Assembly: GCA_965199555.1 (NCBI GenBank)
Contig: CBDASJ010000006.1
Location: forward strand, 310,001 to 374,000
Source: LMUY01 sp965199555
GTDB lineage: Bacteria > Pseudomonadota > Alphaproteobacteria > Acetobacterales > Acetobacteraceae
DNA: 64,000 nucleotides
Direction of reading: 5' to 3'
A program made the translations under genes and the position numbers. Below, piece by piece: positions 1 to 10,910 of the stretch. Each line of letters begins with the position of its first letter. The first letter of the stretch is position 1. The notes beneath the pieces were generated by a model. That model was not told the DNA's origin. It made no database searches and was given only the letters and a program-made list of their open reading frames with translations.

Positions 1-252
1 CGCCGCCTGGAAGCCATGATGGCAGTCGCCGACGCCGAGCACTCCTACACGCTCACCGGCAACGGCGACGTGTTGGAGCCGGATGACGGGGTGATCGCCA
101 TCGGCTCCGGCGGCAACTACGCGCTGTCGGCGGCGCGCGCGCTGTTGGAGGTCGATGGTCTGTCCGCCGAGGAGATCGCCCGGCGCGCCATGCGCATCGC
201 CGGCGAGATCTGCGTCTACACCAACGCCAAAATCATCATCGAGACCCTGTAA
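1..252 (+). CDS. hslV: ATP-dependent protease peptidase subunit HslV (C-terminal part)
   Basis: The reading frame is open from the first base, so the gene starts upstream of the window; the last 83 residues are present. It matches the C-terminal half of HslV (ClpQ), the threonine peptidase that forms two stacked hexamers and degrades proteins fed to it by HslU. Visible family signatures are GNGDVLEPDDGVIAIGSGG and the ending CVYTNAKIIIETL. The N-terminal catalytic Thr lies outside the window. HslU follows after only 3 bases, the standard hslVU operon. Confidence 0.96.
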   Translation, partial: RRLEAMMAVADAEHSYTLTGNGDVLEPDDGVIAIGSGGNYALSAARALLEVDGLSAEEIARRAMRIAGEICVYTNAKIIIETL

Positions 253-255
253 GCC

Positions 256-1578
256 ATGGACGTTCCAACCTATTCGCCGCGCGAAATCGTTTCCGAACTC
301 GACCGGTTCATCGTCGGCCAGAACGACGCCAAGCGCGCCGTGGCGATCGCGCTGCGCAACCGCTGGCGCCGCCAGCAGCTCCCGGAGGCCATGCGGGAAG
401 AGGTGGTGCCGAAGAACATCCTGATGATCGGGCCGACCGGTTGCGGCAAGACCGAGATCGCCCGGCGGCTCGCCAAGCTCGCGCAGGCGCCCTTCCTCAA
501 AGTCGAGGCGACCAAGTTCACCGAGGTCGGCTATGTCGGGCGCGACGTGGAAAGCATCGTGCGCGACCTGGTGGAAGTGAGCCTTACCATGCTGCGGGAT
601 GCCAGCCGCAAGGATGTGCAGGCCAAGGCGGAGCTGCAGGCGGAAGACCGGCTGGTGACGGCGCTGGTGGGCGAAGGCGCCGGGGGCGACACGCGCGCCA
701 AGTTCCGCCGCATGCTGCGCGATGGCGAGTTGGAGGACAAGGAAGTGGAGGTGCAGGTCGCCGACAGCGGTGGCTCGCCGATCGGCCAGATGGACATCCC
801 GGGCATGCCACCGGGCCAGATGATCAACCTGGGCGAGATGATGAAGGGCATGATGGGCGGCCGGGCGCAGAAGACCAAGCGCATGACGGTGGCGGCCGCC
901 CGTGCGGCGTTGACGCGCGACGAGGCGGACCAGTTGCTGGACACCGAGCAGGTCACGAAGGACGCGGTGACGCACGCCGAGCAGAACGGGATCGTGTTCC
1001 TGGACGAGATCGACAAGGTGTGCGCGCGGTCTGGCGAAGGCGGCTTCCGCGGCGGCGACGTGTCCCGCGAAGGCGTGCAGCGCGACCTGCTGCCGTTGAT
1101 CGAGGGCACCACCGTGTCGACCAAGTATGGCCCGGTGAAGACGGACCACGTGCTGTTCATCGCGTCCGGCGCGTTCCACCTGGCCAAGCCGTCGGATTTG
1201 CTGCCGGAACTACAGGGCCGGTTGCCGATCCGTGTGGAGTTGGCGCCGCTGTCCCGGGCAGATTTGCGGGAAATCCTGGTGGAACCGGAGCACAGCCTGC
1301 TGAAGCAATACGGGGCGTTGTTGCAGACGGAAGGCGTGTCGCTGAGTTTCGGCGAGGATGCCATCGACGCGCTGGCGGATTTGGCGGCCGACATCAACGA
1401 CCGGGTGGAGAATATCGGCGCCCGCCGCCTGGCGACGGTGCTGGAGAAGCTTTTGGAGGAAGTAAGCTTCACGGCCAGCGATCGCGGCGGCGAGTCCGTG
1501 ACGGTGGATGCCGCCTACGTCAACGAACGGGTGGCGCCGTTGGCCGCTCGGGGTGATCTCAGCCGGTTTATCCTGTAG
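256..1578 (+). CDS. hslU: HslUV protease ATPase subunit HslU
   Basis: A 440-residue AAA+ unfoldase that recognises and threads substrates into HslV in the cytoplasm. The Walker A motif GPTGCGKT is at about residues 59-66. Walker B (VFLDEIDKV) lies near residue 250, separated from it by the I-domain insertion unique to HslU (about 110-240, including a Met/Gly-rich stretch). The protein ends in LSRFIL, the C-terminal tail that docks into HslV. Length is normal for the family. It lies 3 bases after hslV and is almost certainly co-transcribed with it; any heat-shock promoter would be upstream of the window. Confidence 0.97.
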   Translation: MDVPTYSPREIVSELDRFIVGQNDAKRAVAIALRNRWRRQQLPEAMREEVVPKNILMIGPTGCGKTEIARRLAKLAQAPFLKVEATKFTEVGYVGRDVESIVRDLVEVSLTMLRDASRKDVQAKAELQAEDRLVTALVGEGAGGDTRAKFRRMLRDGELEDKEVEVQVADSGGSPIGQMDIPGMPPGQMINLGEMMKGMMGGRAQKTKRMTVAAARAALTRDEADQLLDTEQVTKDAVTHAEQNGIVFLDEIDKVCARSGEGGFRGGDVSREGVQRDLLPLIEGTTVSTKYGPVKTDHVLFIASGAFHLAKPSDLLPELQGRLPIRVELAPLSRADLREILVEPEHSLLKQYGALLQTEGVSLSFGEDAIDALADLAADINDRVENIGARRLATVLEKLLEEVSFTASDRGGESVTVDAAYVNERVAPLAARGDLSRFIL

Positions 1579-1593
1579 CGACTTGTTCCCACG

Positions 1594-1642
1594 CACGTTA
1601 TACTCCTGCCAAAGGCTTTCTGTTTGGCAGGAGTATAACGTG
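1594..1642 (+). promoter_or_regulatory. Perfect 20-bp inverted repeat in front of the toxin-antitoxin operon
   Basis: The left arm is 1594-1613 and the right arm 1623-1642; they are exact reverse complements separated by 9 bases. The right arm contains the Shine-Dalgarno AGGAG (1629-1633) and ends on the GTG start codon of the antitoxin (1640-1642). It can therefore serve as the palindromic operator bound by the AbrB-type antitoxin, or as an RNA hairpin that hides the ribosome site. It also lies 16 bases after hslU and could stop read-through. The arms are seen directly; the roles are inferred. Confidence 0.7.
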
Positions 1643-1864
1643 GCGGAAATGAAGCTGATTGCGGTAGGCAACTCCGTAGGGGTGATCCTACCGCGCGAAT
1701 TGCTTGTGAAGCTCGGCGTGCAGAAGGGTGACTCCCTGTTCGCGAGTGACACGCCCGGCGGCATCAACCTGTCGGTCCACGACACCGTTCTGGATGAACA
1801 GATGGCCGTCGCGCGACAGATCATGAAGAAGCGCTGGGCGGTTCTGCACGAACTCGCAAAATGA
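1640..1864 (+). CDS. AbrB/MazE-type antitoxin
   Basis: A 74-residue protein with a swapped-hairpin AbrB/MazE DNA-binding domain (LIAVGNSVGVILPRELLVKL, residues about 5-24) followed by an acidic, helical tail that would bind the toxin. The GTG at 1640 is preferred because AGGAG sits 6 bases upstream; the ATG at 1649 is the alternative but is badly spaced. It overlaps the Doc toxin start by 4 bases (ATGA), the usual translational coupling of type II modules. The inverted repeat in front of it suggests autorepression. AbrB-like rather than Phd antitoxins are a known partner for chromosomal Doc toxins. Confidence 0.88.
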   Translation: MAEMKLIAVGNSVGVILPRELLVKLGVQKGDSLFASDTPGGINLSVHDTVLDEQMAVARQIMKKRWAVLHELAK

Positions 1865-2268
1865 CGGTCTGGCTGGGGCGTGCCCTGGTTGAAGCGATCC
1901 ATGGCGAACAACTGGCGCAGCATGGCGGTGGGCTGGGCCTCCGAGATGCCGGGCTGCTGGAAAGCGCGCTCGCCCGCCCGCTCAACCGCGTCGGGTATGG
2001 CGACCCTGATGTCGTGGAACTGGCCGCATTGTATGCGCTCGCCCTCGCGAAGAACCACCCGTTTATCGACGGCAACAAGCGGACGGCCTACGTCGCGCTT
2101 GAAACCTTTCTTGCTCTCAACGGAGTGATGTTCCTGGCCAGCGACGCTGAGGCGATCGTCGCGATGCTGGACATGGCGTCGGGCGAAATGGGCGAGGACG
2201 AGTTCACGGCTTGGGTGCGCGAGCACGCACAACCCGTTCACGCTGCGGCACCGTGTCCCGGAGCTTGA
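1861..2268 (+). CDS. Doc/Fic family toxin (death on curing)
   Basis: A 135-residue Fic-fold protein with the core motif HPFIDGNKR at residues 66-74 (consensus HxFx[D/N]GNKR). In P1 Doc this motif phosphorylates EF-Tu, whereas Fic enzymes AMPylate targets. The His, the Asp and the basic residues needed for catalysis are all present, so the toxin looks intact. It starts inside the antitoxin stop codon, so its synthesis is coupled. Its 3' end overlaps the oppositely oriented hypothetical gene by 65 bases, which suggests the module was inserted here or that one of the two ends drifted. Confidence 0.9.
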   Translation: MTVWLGRALVEAIHGEQLAQHGGGLGLRDAGLLESALARPLNRVGYGDPDVVELAALYALALAKNHPFIDGNKRTAYVALETFLALNGVMFLASDAEAIVAMLDMASGEMGEDEFTAWVREHAQPVHAAAPCPGA

Positions 2269-2686
2269 GCCAGCGGCGGCGCAGGCTCAGCCAACTCCAA
2301 TAGCGGCGCACCGTGACCACCAGCTCCAGATCGTGCCAGCAGAAGGCGACCTCGTCGGCGCCATGCGGCTCGGCGTAGGCCAGGAAACCCTGGGGGTAGG
2401 CTCCGCCGACCAGAACCCGGTCCCGCTCCCGCAAATCGGGGCCGACCAGCGACAGCGTGAGCGCCTCGTGGAACGGTGTGTTGTCGCTGACCAGGACCAG
2501 GATGCTGCGGTCGGACAGCGTGAACTGCGCTTCCACCACCAGGCCGGGCACCGCAACCACCGGCCTGCCCTTGAACAGCAGCATGTTGGGCGAACCCTTG
2601 CCGCCCGCTTCGACCGAAAAGTCCGTCGTGGTTCGTATGGCGCCGGCTTTGGCTTCCGCACTGGATTGCATGGCGCCATACGCCAT
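2204..2686 (-). CDS. Hypothetical protein
   Basis: A 160-residue protein that I do not recognise. It has no signal peptide or membrane segment. The middle is beta-rich and hydrophobic (VVAVPGLVVEAQFTLSDRSI, then SILVLVSD) and the end is basic (SLRRRWLKLR...RERVVRARAPKP). ATG starts are possible at 2686 or 2671, neither with a strong Shine-Dalgarno. It is divergent from sufE with about 47 bases between them and runs into the 3' end of the Doc toxin gene. Codon use looks like the neighbouring core genes, so it is probably real. Confidence 0.6.
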   Translation of the reverse strand: MAYGAMQSSAEAKAGAIRTTTDFSVEAGGKGSPNMLLFKGRPVVAVPGLVVEAQFTLSDRSILVLVSDNTPFHEALTLSLVGPDLRERDRVLVGGAYPQGFLAYAEPHGADEVAFCWHDLELVVTVRRYWSWLSLRRRWLKLRDTVPQRERVVRARAPKP

Positions 2687-2733
2687 CGTTTGCCCGCGAG
2701 GGCAAGATTGACGAGGCGCCGCCCCGGCGTCAC

Positions 2734-3198
2734 ATGCCGCGCATGACCGATCCATACGTCCGTCCCGCCGAGGCCACCGCCGACGAAGCCATCGCCGCCA
2801 TCGGCGAGGAGTTGGCGGTGTTCGACGACTGGATGGATCGTTACCAATACATCATCGAGCTCGGCCGCGCCCTGCCGCCCTTTCCGGAGGCCTGGGCGGA
2901 CGACGCGCACCGGGTGCCGGGCTGCCAAAGCAAGGTGTGGATGGAAGCGGCGGCGGATGGTGCGGTGCTGTCCCTCGCCGGCGCGTCCGATGCGGCGATC
3001 GTGTCCGGCCTGGTGGCGCTGCTGCTGCGGGTTTATTCCGGCCGCACCCCGGCGGAGATCGTCGCGACCGACCCGGTGTTCCTGCGTGACCTGGGATTGC
3101 TGGAAGCGCTGTCCACCAACCGCGGCAACGGCATCGCCGCCATGGCCCGCGCGATCCGGGAGGTCGCCCAATCCCGCCTCGGGGTGCATCCGGGCTGA
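2734..3198 (+). CDS. sufE: SufE-family cysteine desulfuration protein
   Basis: A 154-residue protein (or 151 from the ATG at 2743) of the SufE/CsdE family. SufE accepts sulfane sulfur from the cysteine desulfurase SufS and passes it to the Fe-S scaffold. The acceptor cysteine is C64 in VPGCQSKVWM, and the surrounding DAHRVPGCQSKVW is the family signature. The end of the gene appears coupled to the downstream transporter: the TGA stop at 3196-3198 overlaps a CTG that opens the next reading frame. Confidence 0.93.
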   Translation: MPRMTDPYVRPAEATADEAIAAIGEELAVFDDWMDRYQYIIELGRALPPFPEAWADDAHRVPGCQSKVWMEAAADGAVLSLAGASDAAIVSGLVALLLRVYSGRTPAEIVATDPVFLRDLGLLEALSTNRGNGIAAMARAIREVAQSRLGVHPG

Positions 3199-4340
3199 CC
3201 CCCTCCCCCGGCACGCGCGTCGGGTCGTTCACCGGCGCGATCTTTGCCGCCGGCGCCGTCACCACCGCCTTCCTGCCGCTTTGGATGACCGATCGCGGCA
3301 TCGACCCCGGGCAGGTCGGCACCGTGCTTGGCGTCGCGTCGCTGGTGCGGCTGGTAGCGGTGCCGGCCTGGGGTGCGGCGGCGGATCGGGTGGGAGCGCT
3401 GCGGCCCATGCTGCTTCTGGCGGCGGCCGCGGCGGCAATCGCCGTGGCGTGCCTGCCGCTAACGCGGGCGGTGGGCGGCCTGCTGCTCGTGGCGACGTTG
3501 CAGGGCATCGCCGCGGCCGCGCTGACGCCGCTGACCGACGCGCTCACCCTGGCGCTGGCGGGCACCGGGCATCTGTCCTACGGCCGGACGCGGGCCTGGG
3601 GCTCGGCCGCCTACATGCTGGCGACCGCAACCGCCGGGCCGGTGCTTGGATGGGCCGGTTCGTGGCTCACGCCCTGGCTGATCGCGTGCGGCTACGGCGC
3701 CGCAACGGTGCTGGCCCCTGCCCTGCCGGAGCCGGCGCGGGTGAAGCGCACCACCTTGCGCCCTGCCGGATTGTTGCGACACCGGCCACTCCGACTGACC
3801 ATCATGGCCAGCGCGCTGATCCAGGGCTCGCATGCCGTGTACTACGGCTTCGCTGCCATCCACTGGCGGCATGCCGGGCTGGGCGACGGCGTGATCGGCC
3901 TGCTGATCGCCGAGGGCATCGTGATGGAGATCGCCCTGTTCACCTGGGGTGGCCGATGGGTCGCGCGGCTTGGCCCCGCACGGCTGACCGCGCTTGCCGC
4001 CGGCGGCTGCATCGTGCGCTGGACGGTATTGGCGGCAACGACGGCGCTGCCGATCCTGGCGATCGTGCAGTTGCTGCACGCGGCGACCTTCGCCATGCAG
4101 CATCTGTCGAGCATGACGATGCTCGGCCGCCACATCCCCCCGGCCCGCCGGGCGGCGGCGCAGGCGTTGCATTCGGCGCTCGGCTTCTCGGCCCCGACCG
4201 GCGTGCTGATCTGGCTGGTCGGGCTGGGCTACGCGCGGTTCGGCGGCTTGCTTTTCCTGCCGATGGCGGCGCTGGGCGGCAGCGGCCTGTTAGTGGCGCG
4301 GGCCATTGCCCGGGTGGAAAACAGCCCGGCCGCGGATTAA
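3195..4340 (+). CDS. MFS transporter, HcaT/phenylpropionate-type
   Basis: A 12-helix major facilitator of the MFS_1-like group to which E. coli HcaT belongs; signatures are LPLWMTDRGIDPGQVGTVLG in the first loop and YGRTRAWGSAAY after helix 4. The first ATG (3285) falls at the end of helix 1 and would remove it. The frame is open back to 3090 and contains no ATG, GTG or TTG before 3285. A CTG at 3195-3197 overlaps the sufE stop as CTGA, with a GGGG ribosome-site-like run about 10 bases upstream, and gives a 381-residue protein with helix 1 intact. I therefore start it there; substrate unknown. Confidence 0.75.
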   Translation: MTPSPGTRVGSFTGAIFAAGAVTTAFLPLWMTDRGIDPGQVGTVLGVASLVRLVAVPAWGAAADRVGALRPMLLLAAAAAAIAVACLPLTRAVGGLLLVATLQGIAAAALTPLTDALTLALAGTGHLSYGRTRAWGSAAYMLATATAGPVLGWAGSWLTPWLIACGYGAATVLAPALPEPARVKRTTLRPAGLLRHRPLRLTIMASALIQGSHAVYYGFAAIHWRHAGLGDGVIGLLIAEGIVMEIALFTWGGRWVARLGPARLTALAAGGCIVRWTVLAATTALPILAIVQLLHAATFAMQHLSSMTMLGRHIPPARRAAAQALHSALGFSAPTGVLIWLVGLGYARFGGLLFLPMAALGGSGLLVARAIARVENSPAAD

Positions 4341-4350
4341 GCGGCGCGGG

Positions 4351-6423
4351 TCAGAGGATGGCGACACCTCGGAGCAACTCGATCTGCCGGGCGATGCGCA
4401 GCAACGCGTCCGGCGCGCGGCCGGCGGGGCGCGGCGTGGACGAGGGCGTCCCGTCGGCCAGCGCGTTCAGCGCCTGGCCGATCCAGTCGCGCCAGCCGCG
4501 TAGCGCGTCCGGAGCGATGCCGTCGGCATGATGCGGATCCAGGTGCAACGCGGACAGGCGGCCGGCCATGCGGCGTAAGGCGGCGTCCACCACCAGGGCT
4601 GCCTGCAACTCCTTGCCTTGGCCGCGGCGGGGTTCGTTCAGCGCGCGGGAGATCGAGGTTTCCAGGTTGTTGCTGGCCACGCCGGCGGCACGGCGCGCCC
4701 GTTCGACGGCGGCAGCCTGTCCTTGCCCGAGCAGCAGGTCCAACTCCGCCGCGGCAAAGGCCGCATGCGCGGATACCGCGGTGCGCAGTTCGCGCCGCAG
4801 CCGGTCCGGCTCCCAGCTCGGCCACAACACCAGGCAGCCCAGCACGGCCAATCCGCCGCCCGCCACCGTGTAGAGCGCGCGCAGGCCGGCGATATACAGC
4901 TCCCCAGTGCCCGGCCGGCTGAACTCCGTCAGCAGCACGACCAGCGGCGTGAGCAGGGCGATAAAGGCGCCGTAATTCACCGATCGCACGGTGAACGCGA
5001 CGATGGCGAGCGGGAACAAGGCCGCCGCGATCGCCAGCGGCGTGGTGCAGACCAGCGCGACCGCCGCCGCCAGCAAGCCGCCGAGCACCGTGCCGCCGAT
5101 CCGTTCCAACGCCCGCTGCCAGGTCAGAGCGTAGAAGGGCTGCAGGGTGAGGATCAGCGTGATGGTCAGCCAATGATGGTAGCGGCCGGTGGTCGCCAGG
5201 GTGAAGGCCAGGGCCGGGGCGGCAACGACCGCCGCGCGCAGGGCGTGGCGGAACACGGCCGAGCGCCATTGCAGATTGGCCCGCAGCGGTGTCATGAGCC
5301 GGTCGAACCGGCTGCCCGGCGGGGGCATGTCCGGCAGCGCACCGGGCGCCCAACCGGCCGGGGCGATCAAGGTGGCCGCCATGCGCAATCGCTCGACGAT
5401 CGCGTCGGTGAGGCCGGCCAGGGCCGGCACGGGTATGGCCACGGCCTGCATGGCGTCCAACGCCGGCCCGAGCCGGTCCAGGCGGCGTGCGGGTTTGCGG
5501 CGCGCCCCCCGGCCTGGGTCGTCCGCCACGATCGCTTCCGCCACCACGATCAGCGCCGGACGCAGCAAGCGCAGCAGCCGCTCGGCCGCTTGTTGCACGG
5601 GCGGGTCGCGATCGGCTTCCAACACGTCGGACAGGGCGATGCTGGCGCCGAATAGCTGATCGATCGCCTCGACCCGCAACGATGCCTGCATGGCGCGCTG
5701 GCTGGCCGGCCCGCGAATCCGCAGCGTGTCCTGCACGGCGATGCGGGCGCGCTCGATCGTGTCGCGCACCGCCCGGCGGTGGCCGCGGGCATGCGCGTCC
5801 CAGGCGGCGGCATCCGCCTGCGTCCGCACCAGTCCGAGCAGGTCGGCCACCAGCCGGGCCGTCGATCGGTAGGCGTCGGACACGGCGCGGCGCACTGGAC
5901 GAAACGGATGGATGCGCCAAATCACCATGGTGAGCAGGATCGCCCACAGGCATCCCGCGGCGAACACCCCGCCCAGCAGCGCCGACTCTGCCAGCGGCCG
6001 CGTCTCATCGAGGGCGAGCACGAGCACGACCACCAGCAGGTTGCCCACCTGCATGGAGGCCTGCCCCCACACCCGGGCGAACGACAAGATGAATACGCCG
6101 AGGCAGGCGACCGGCACCGTGACGAGCAGGCCCTCGAACCGCAGCAGACCCAGCCCGGCCGTGAGGGCGGCGCCGAGCAAGGTGAAGGCGGCCAGCGCAG
6201 GCAGCCGGCGGCGGATCGGCCCGCCGGAATCGCACAAGCAGGTCAGCAGCGCCCCGAGGGCGGCTTCCAACAATGGCGGCCAGTGCAGCCACTGGTCAGC
6301 GGCGACGATCACGGCGATGGACAGCGCGGCACGGACACCTTCGGCCACGCTGATGGCGCGCAGGTCGATGGCGATAGGCAGGCGGCGGAGATTGGCCTCC
6401 GGCGTGGTGGCGAGCAGGCGCAT
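4351..6423 (-). CDS. FUSC-family inner-membrane exporter
   Basis: A 690-residue protein with the typical duplicated FUSC (fusaric acid resistance/YccS-like) layout. It has an N-terminal membrane block (about 30-190), a cytoplasmic linker with many Arg and Ala, a second membrane block (about 395-520) and a C-terminal cytoplasmic region. Family members are thought to export aromatic or other organic acids, usually with a periplasmic adaptor; no HlyD-like adaptor is adjacent here, so the partner must be elsewhere or absent. It lies downstream of acnA on the same strand, separated by a stable hairpin, and converges with the MFS gene. Confidence 0.85.
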   Translation of the reverse strand: MRLLATTPEANLRRLPIAIDLRAISVAEGVRAALSIAVIVAADQWLHWPPLLEAALGALLTCLCDSGGPIRRRLPALAAFTLLGAALTAGLGLLRFEGLLVTVPVACLGVFILSFARVWGQASMQVGNLLVVVLVLALDETRPLAESALLGGVFAAGCLWAILLTMVIWRIHPFRPVRRAVSDAYRSTARLVADLLGLVRTQADAAAWDAHARGHRRAVRDTIERARIAVQDTLRIRGPASQRAMQASLRVEAIDQLFGASIALSDVLEADRDPPVQQAAERLLRLLRPALIVVAEAIVADDPGRGARRKPARRLDRLGPALDAMQAVAIPVPALAGLTDAIVERLRMAATLIAPAGWAPGALPDMPPPGSRFDRLMTPLRANLQWRSAVFRHALRAAVVAAPALAFTLATTGRYHHWLTITLILTLQPFYALTWQRALERIGGTVLGGLLAAAVALVCTTPLAIAAALFPLAIVAFTVRSVNYGAFIALLTPLVVLLTEFSRPGTGELYIAGLRALYTVAGGGLAVLGCLVLWPSWEPDRLRRELRTAVSAHAAFAAAELDLLLGQGQAAAVERARRAAGVASNNLETSISRALNEPRRGQGKELQAALVVDAALRRMAGRLSALHLDPHHADGIAPDALRGWRDWIGQALNALADGTPSSTPRPAGRAPDALLRIARQIELLRGVAIL

Positions 6424-6442
6424 TAAGCGGCAAGCAGACTTA

Positions 6443-6473
6443 CCCCATCCGCTCTCAAACGGGGCGGATGGGG
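6443..6473 (-). terminator. Hairpin after acnA
   Basis: Perfect 10-bp stem (6443-6452 with 6464-6473) and an 11-base loop, located between the acnA stop and the start of the FUSC gene. It lacks a clear U-run on the leftward strand, so it may be an imperfect terminator or an mRNA-stabilising 3' structure rather than a strong stop. Confidence 0.5.
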
Positions 6474-6503
6474 ATGACAGTCGGGCAGAGCGTCAGGTGG
6501 GCG

Positions 6504-9197
<2,694 letters not shown>

Positions 9198-9329
9198 TGG
9201 TTGCCTTGCTCCTTGGGCCGGCGCAGGAATGCGGCGCGGTCTGACGATGCTGGTGGTGTGGCGGTTAAACCATACGGGCGGCTTCGGGTCCATAATGGGA
9301 GAAGCGCGCTGTCGCTGCATGGGTATCTG

Positions 9330-9887
9330 GTGCGGGCCGACGGCGTGGCGGCGGTGCGGGGCGAAAGGCTGGTGCTGTCCGACGTGTCGCTGACGGTTTC
9401 GCCCGGCGGTGCGATGCTGCTGCTGGGGCCGAACGGTTCGGGCAAGTCCACCCTGCTGCGCGTGCTGGCCGGATTGCGGCGGCCGGATGCCGGGCGTGTG
9501 GCATGGGTGGAGCACGCGGCGCCGGTTGCCTATCTGGGCCATGCCGATGCGATCAAGAACGGGCTTACGGCGGCGGAAAACCTCCGGTTCGCCGCCGCGG
9601 GCCAGCCTGTCGCACCGGCGCTGGCTACGTTGGGCCTTGCCGGTTTGGCGGACGTGCCGGGGCGCATGTTGTCCGCCGGGCAGCGGCGCCGGCTGGCGCT
9701 GGCCCGACTGCCGTTGAGCTCGGCGCCGCTCTGGCTGCTGGACGAGCCGACATTGGGGCTGGATACGGCGTCGCTGGACCTGCTGGCCGCGCTGCTCGCC
9801 CGTCATCGCGCCGCCGGCGGCGGCGTGGTGGCGGCCACGCACCAGGCGTTGATGCTGCCCGGTGCCGATATCCTGCAGCTCGGCTGA
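9330..9887 (+). CDS. ccmA: Haem exporter ATP-binding protein CcmA
   Basis: A 185-residue ABC ATPase of the cytochrome c maturation system, which with CcmB/C/D drives release of haem-loaded CcmE. Walker A is GPNGSGKST, the signature region is MLSAGQRRRLALARL (LSGGQ replaced by LSAGQ, common in CcmA) and Walker B is LWLLDEPTLGLD. The GTG at 9330 gives the N-terminus expected for the family (ADGVAAVRGERLVL); there is no better ATG in frame, and the upstream frame is acnA antisense. Its TGA shares one base with the ATG of ccmB. Confidence 0.92.
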   Translation: MRADGVAAVRGERLVLSDVSLTVSPGGAMLLLGPNGSGKSTLLRVLAGLRRPDAGRVAWVEHAAPVAYLGHADAIKNGLTAAENLRFAAAGQPVAPALATLGLAGLADVPGRMLSAGQRRRLALARLPLSSAPLWLLDEPTLGLDTASLDLLAALLARHRAAGGGVVAATHQALMLPGADILQLG

Positions 9888-10546
9888 TGTTCGCCCGGGT
9901 GCTGCGGCGCGAGTTGCTGCTGTCGGTGCGGCACGGCGGCGACACGGTGGCTGCCGTGCTGTTCTTCCTGCTGGCCGGCGCGCTGTTCCCGCTGGCCATC
10001 GGGCCGGCGCCGGAGGTGCTGGCAAGGCTGGCGCCGGGCGTAGTGTGGGTGTGCGCCCTGCTGGCCGCCTTGCTGCCGCTGGACCGGCTGTTCGGGGCGG
10101 ACGGCGAAGACGGCTCCCTGGATCAACTGCTGCTATGCGGCTTGCCACCAGCCGCGGTGGCGTTGGCGAAGGGGTTGGCACACTGGATCGTGACCGGGTT
10201 GCCGCTGCTGATGGCGGCGGGGCCGCTGGCGATGATGCTCCGCATGGAGCCGGCCGTGCTGCCGGCACTGTTGGCAGGCCTGGTGCCCGGCACCGCCGCC
10301 TTGTCGCTGCTGGGCACCATGGTGGCCGCCATCGTCTTCGGCGCGCGGCGCGGCGGGGTGCTGCTGCCGCTGCTGTTGCTGCCGCTGGCGATGCCGATCC
10401 TGATCTTCGGCGCGGCGGCGGCGGACGCCGCGGCCAACGGGTTGAGCCCATGGCCGCATCTGCTGCTGCTTTGCGCGCTGCTGGCGGCGGCATTGCCGCT
10501 GTGCCCGCTTGCAGCCGGCGCAGCCTTGCGGGCTGCGGGCGACTAG
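9887..10546 (+). CDS. ccmB: Haem exporter permease CcmB
   Basis: A 219-residue membrane protein with six hydrophobic segments and the CcmB signature GADGEDGSLDQLLL (about 68-81), which follows the second helix. It forms the membrane part of the CcmAB transporter used in c-type cytochrome maturation. It overlaps ccmA by one base (TGATG). The rest of the ccm system (ccmC, ccmE, ccmF, ccmH) is not in this window, so the pair stands alone here, as is common in alphaproteobacteria. Confidence 0.95.
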   Translation: MFARVLRRELLLSVRHGGDTVAAVLFFLLAGALFPLAIGPAPEVLARLAPGVVWVCALLAALLPLDRLFGADGEDGSLDQLLLCGLPPAAVALAKGLAHWIVTGLPLLMAAGPLAMMLRMEPAVLPALLAGLVPGTAALSLLGTMVAAIVFGARRGGVLLPLLLLPLAMPILIFGAAAADAAANGLSPWPHLLLLCALLAAALPLCPLAAGAALRAAGD

Positions 10547-10556
10547 AACGGCCGGG

Positions 10557-10781
10557 TCAGGCCGTGCCGACGATGCCGAGCGCGTCATGGCCATTCACCC
10601 GCACCACCCCGGCGAGCAGGCGCAGCGCATCCGGACCGCCACGATCGCGCAGGCAGCCGGTCTCCATTTCCTCGGCCAGCGCCTCCGCCTGCTCGGCAAT
10701 GATTTCGGCGGCGCGTCGCAGCGCCTCCCGCGACAGCACGAGTTGCAGGTCGTCTGACAGGATATTCCAATCGGCGAGCAT
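10557..10781 (-). CDS. Small hypothetical protein
   Basis: A 74-residue acidic helical protein (LADWNILSDDLQLVLSREAL, then a Glu/Ala-rich helix) with no membrane segment and no family I recognise. The ATG at 10779-10781 is chosen because GAGGG lies 5 bases upstream; an in-frame ATG at 10865 would add a basic, unlikely leader. It converges with ccmB across 10 bases. Likely a conserved small protein of the lineage, function unknown. Confidence 0.6.
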   Translation of the reverse strand: MLADWNILSDDLQLVLSREALRRAAEIIAEQAEALAEEMETGCLRDRGGPDALRLLAGVVRVNGHDALGIVGTA

Positions 10782-10910
10782 CGAAGCCCTCTTCACCCTG
10801 CCGTTTTTGGCTTGAAATGCCGCGAAGGATCGGAAGCGCGCGGTCACAGCGGGTTTTAAAGGCACAAGGTTAACCGGGAGTTGGGATGGTGACCAAATCT
10901 TGCGAGCCGA

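Noticed and set aside
9198..10493. Very long leftward open frame upstream of aconitase
   Set aside because: Low-complexity Pro/Arg/Ala text antisense to ccmA and ccmB; the true acnA start is 9197 with a good ribosome site.
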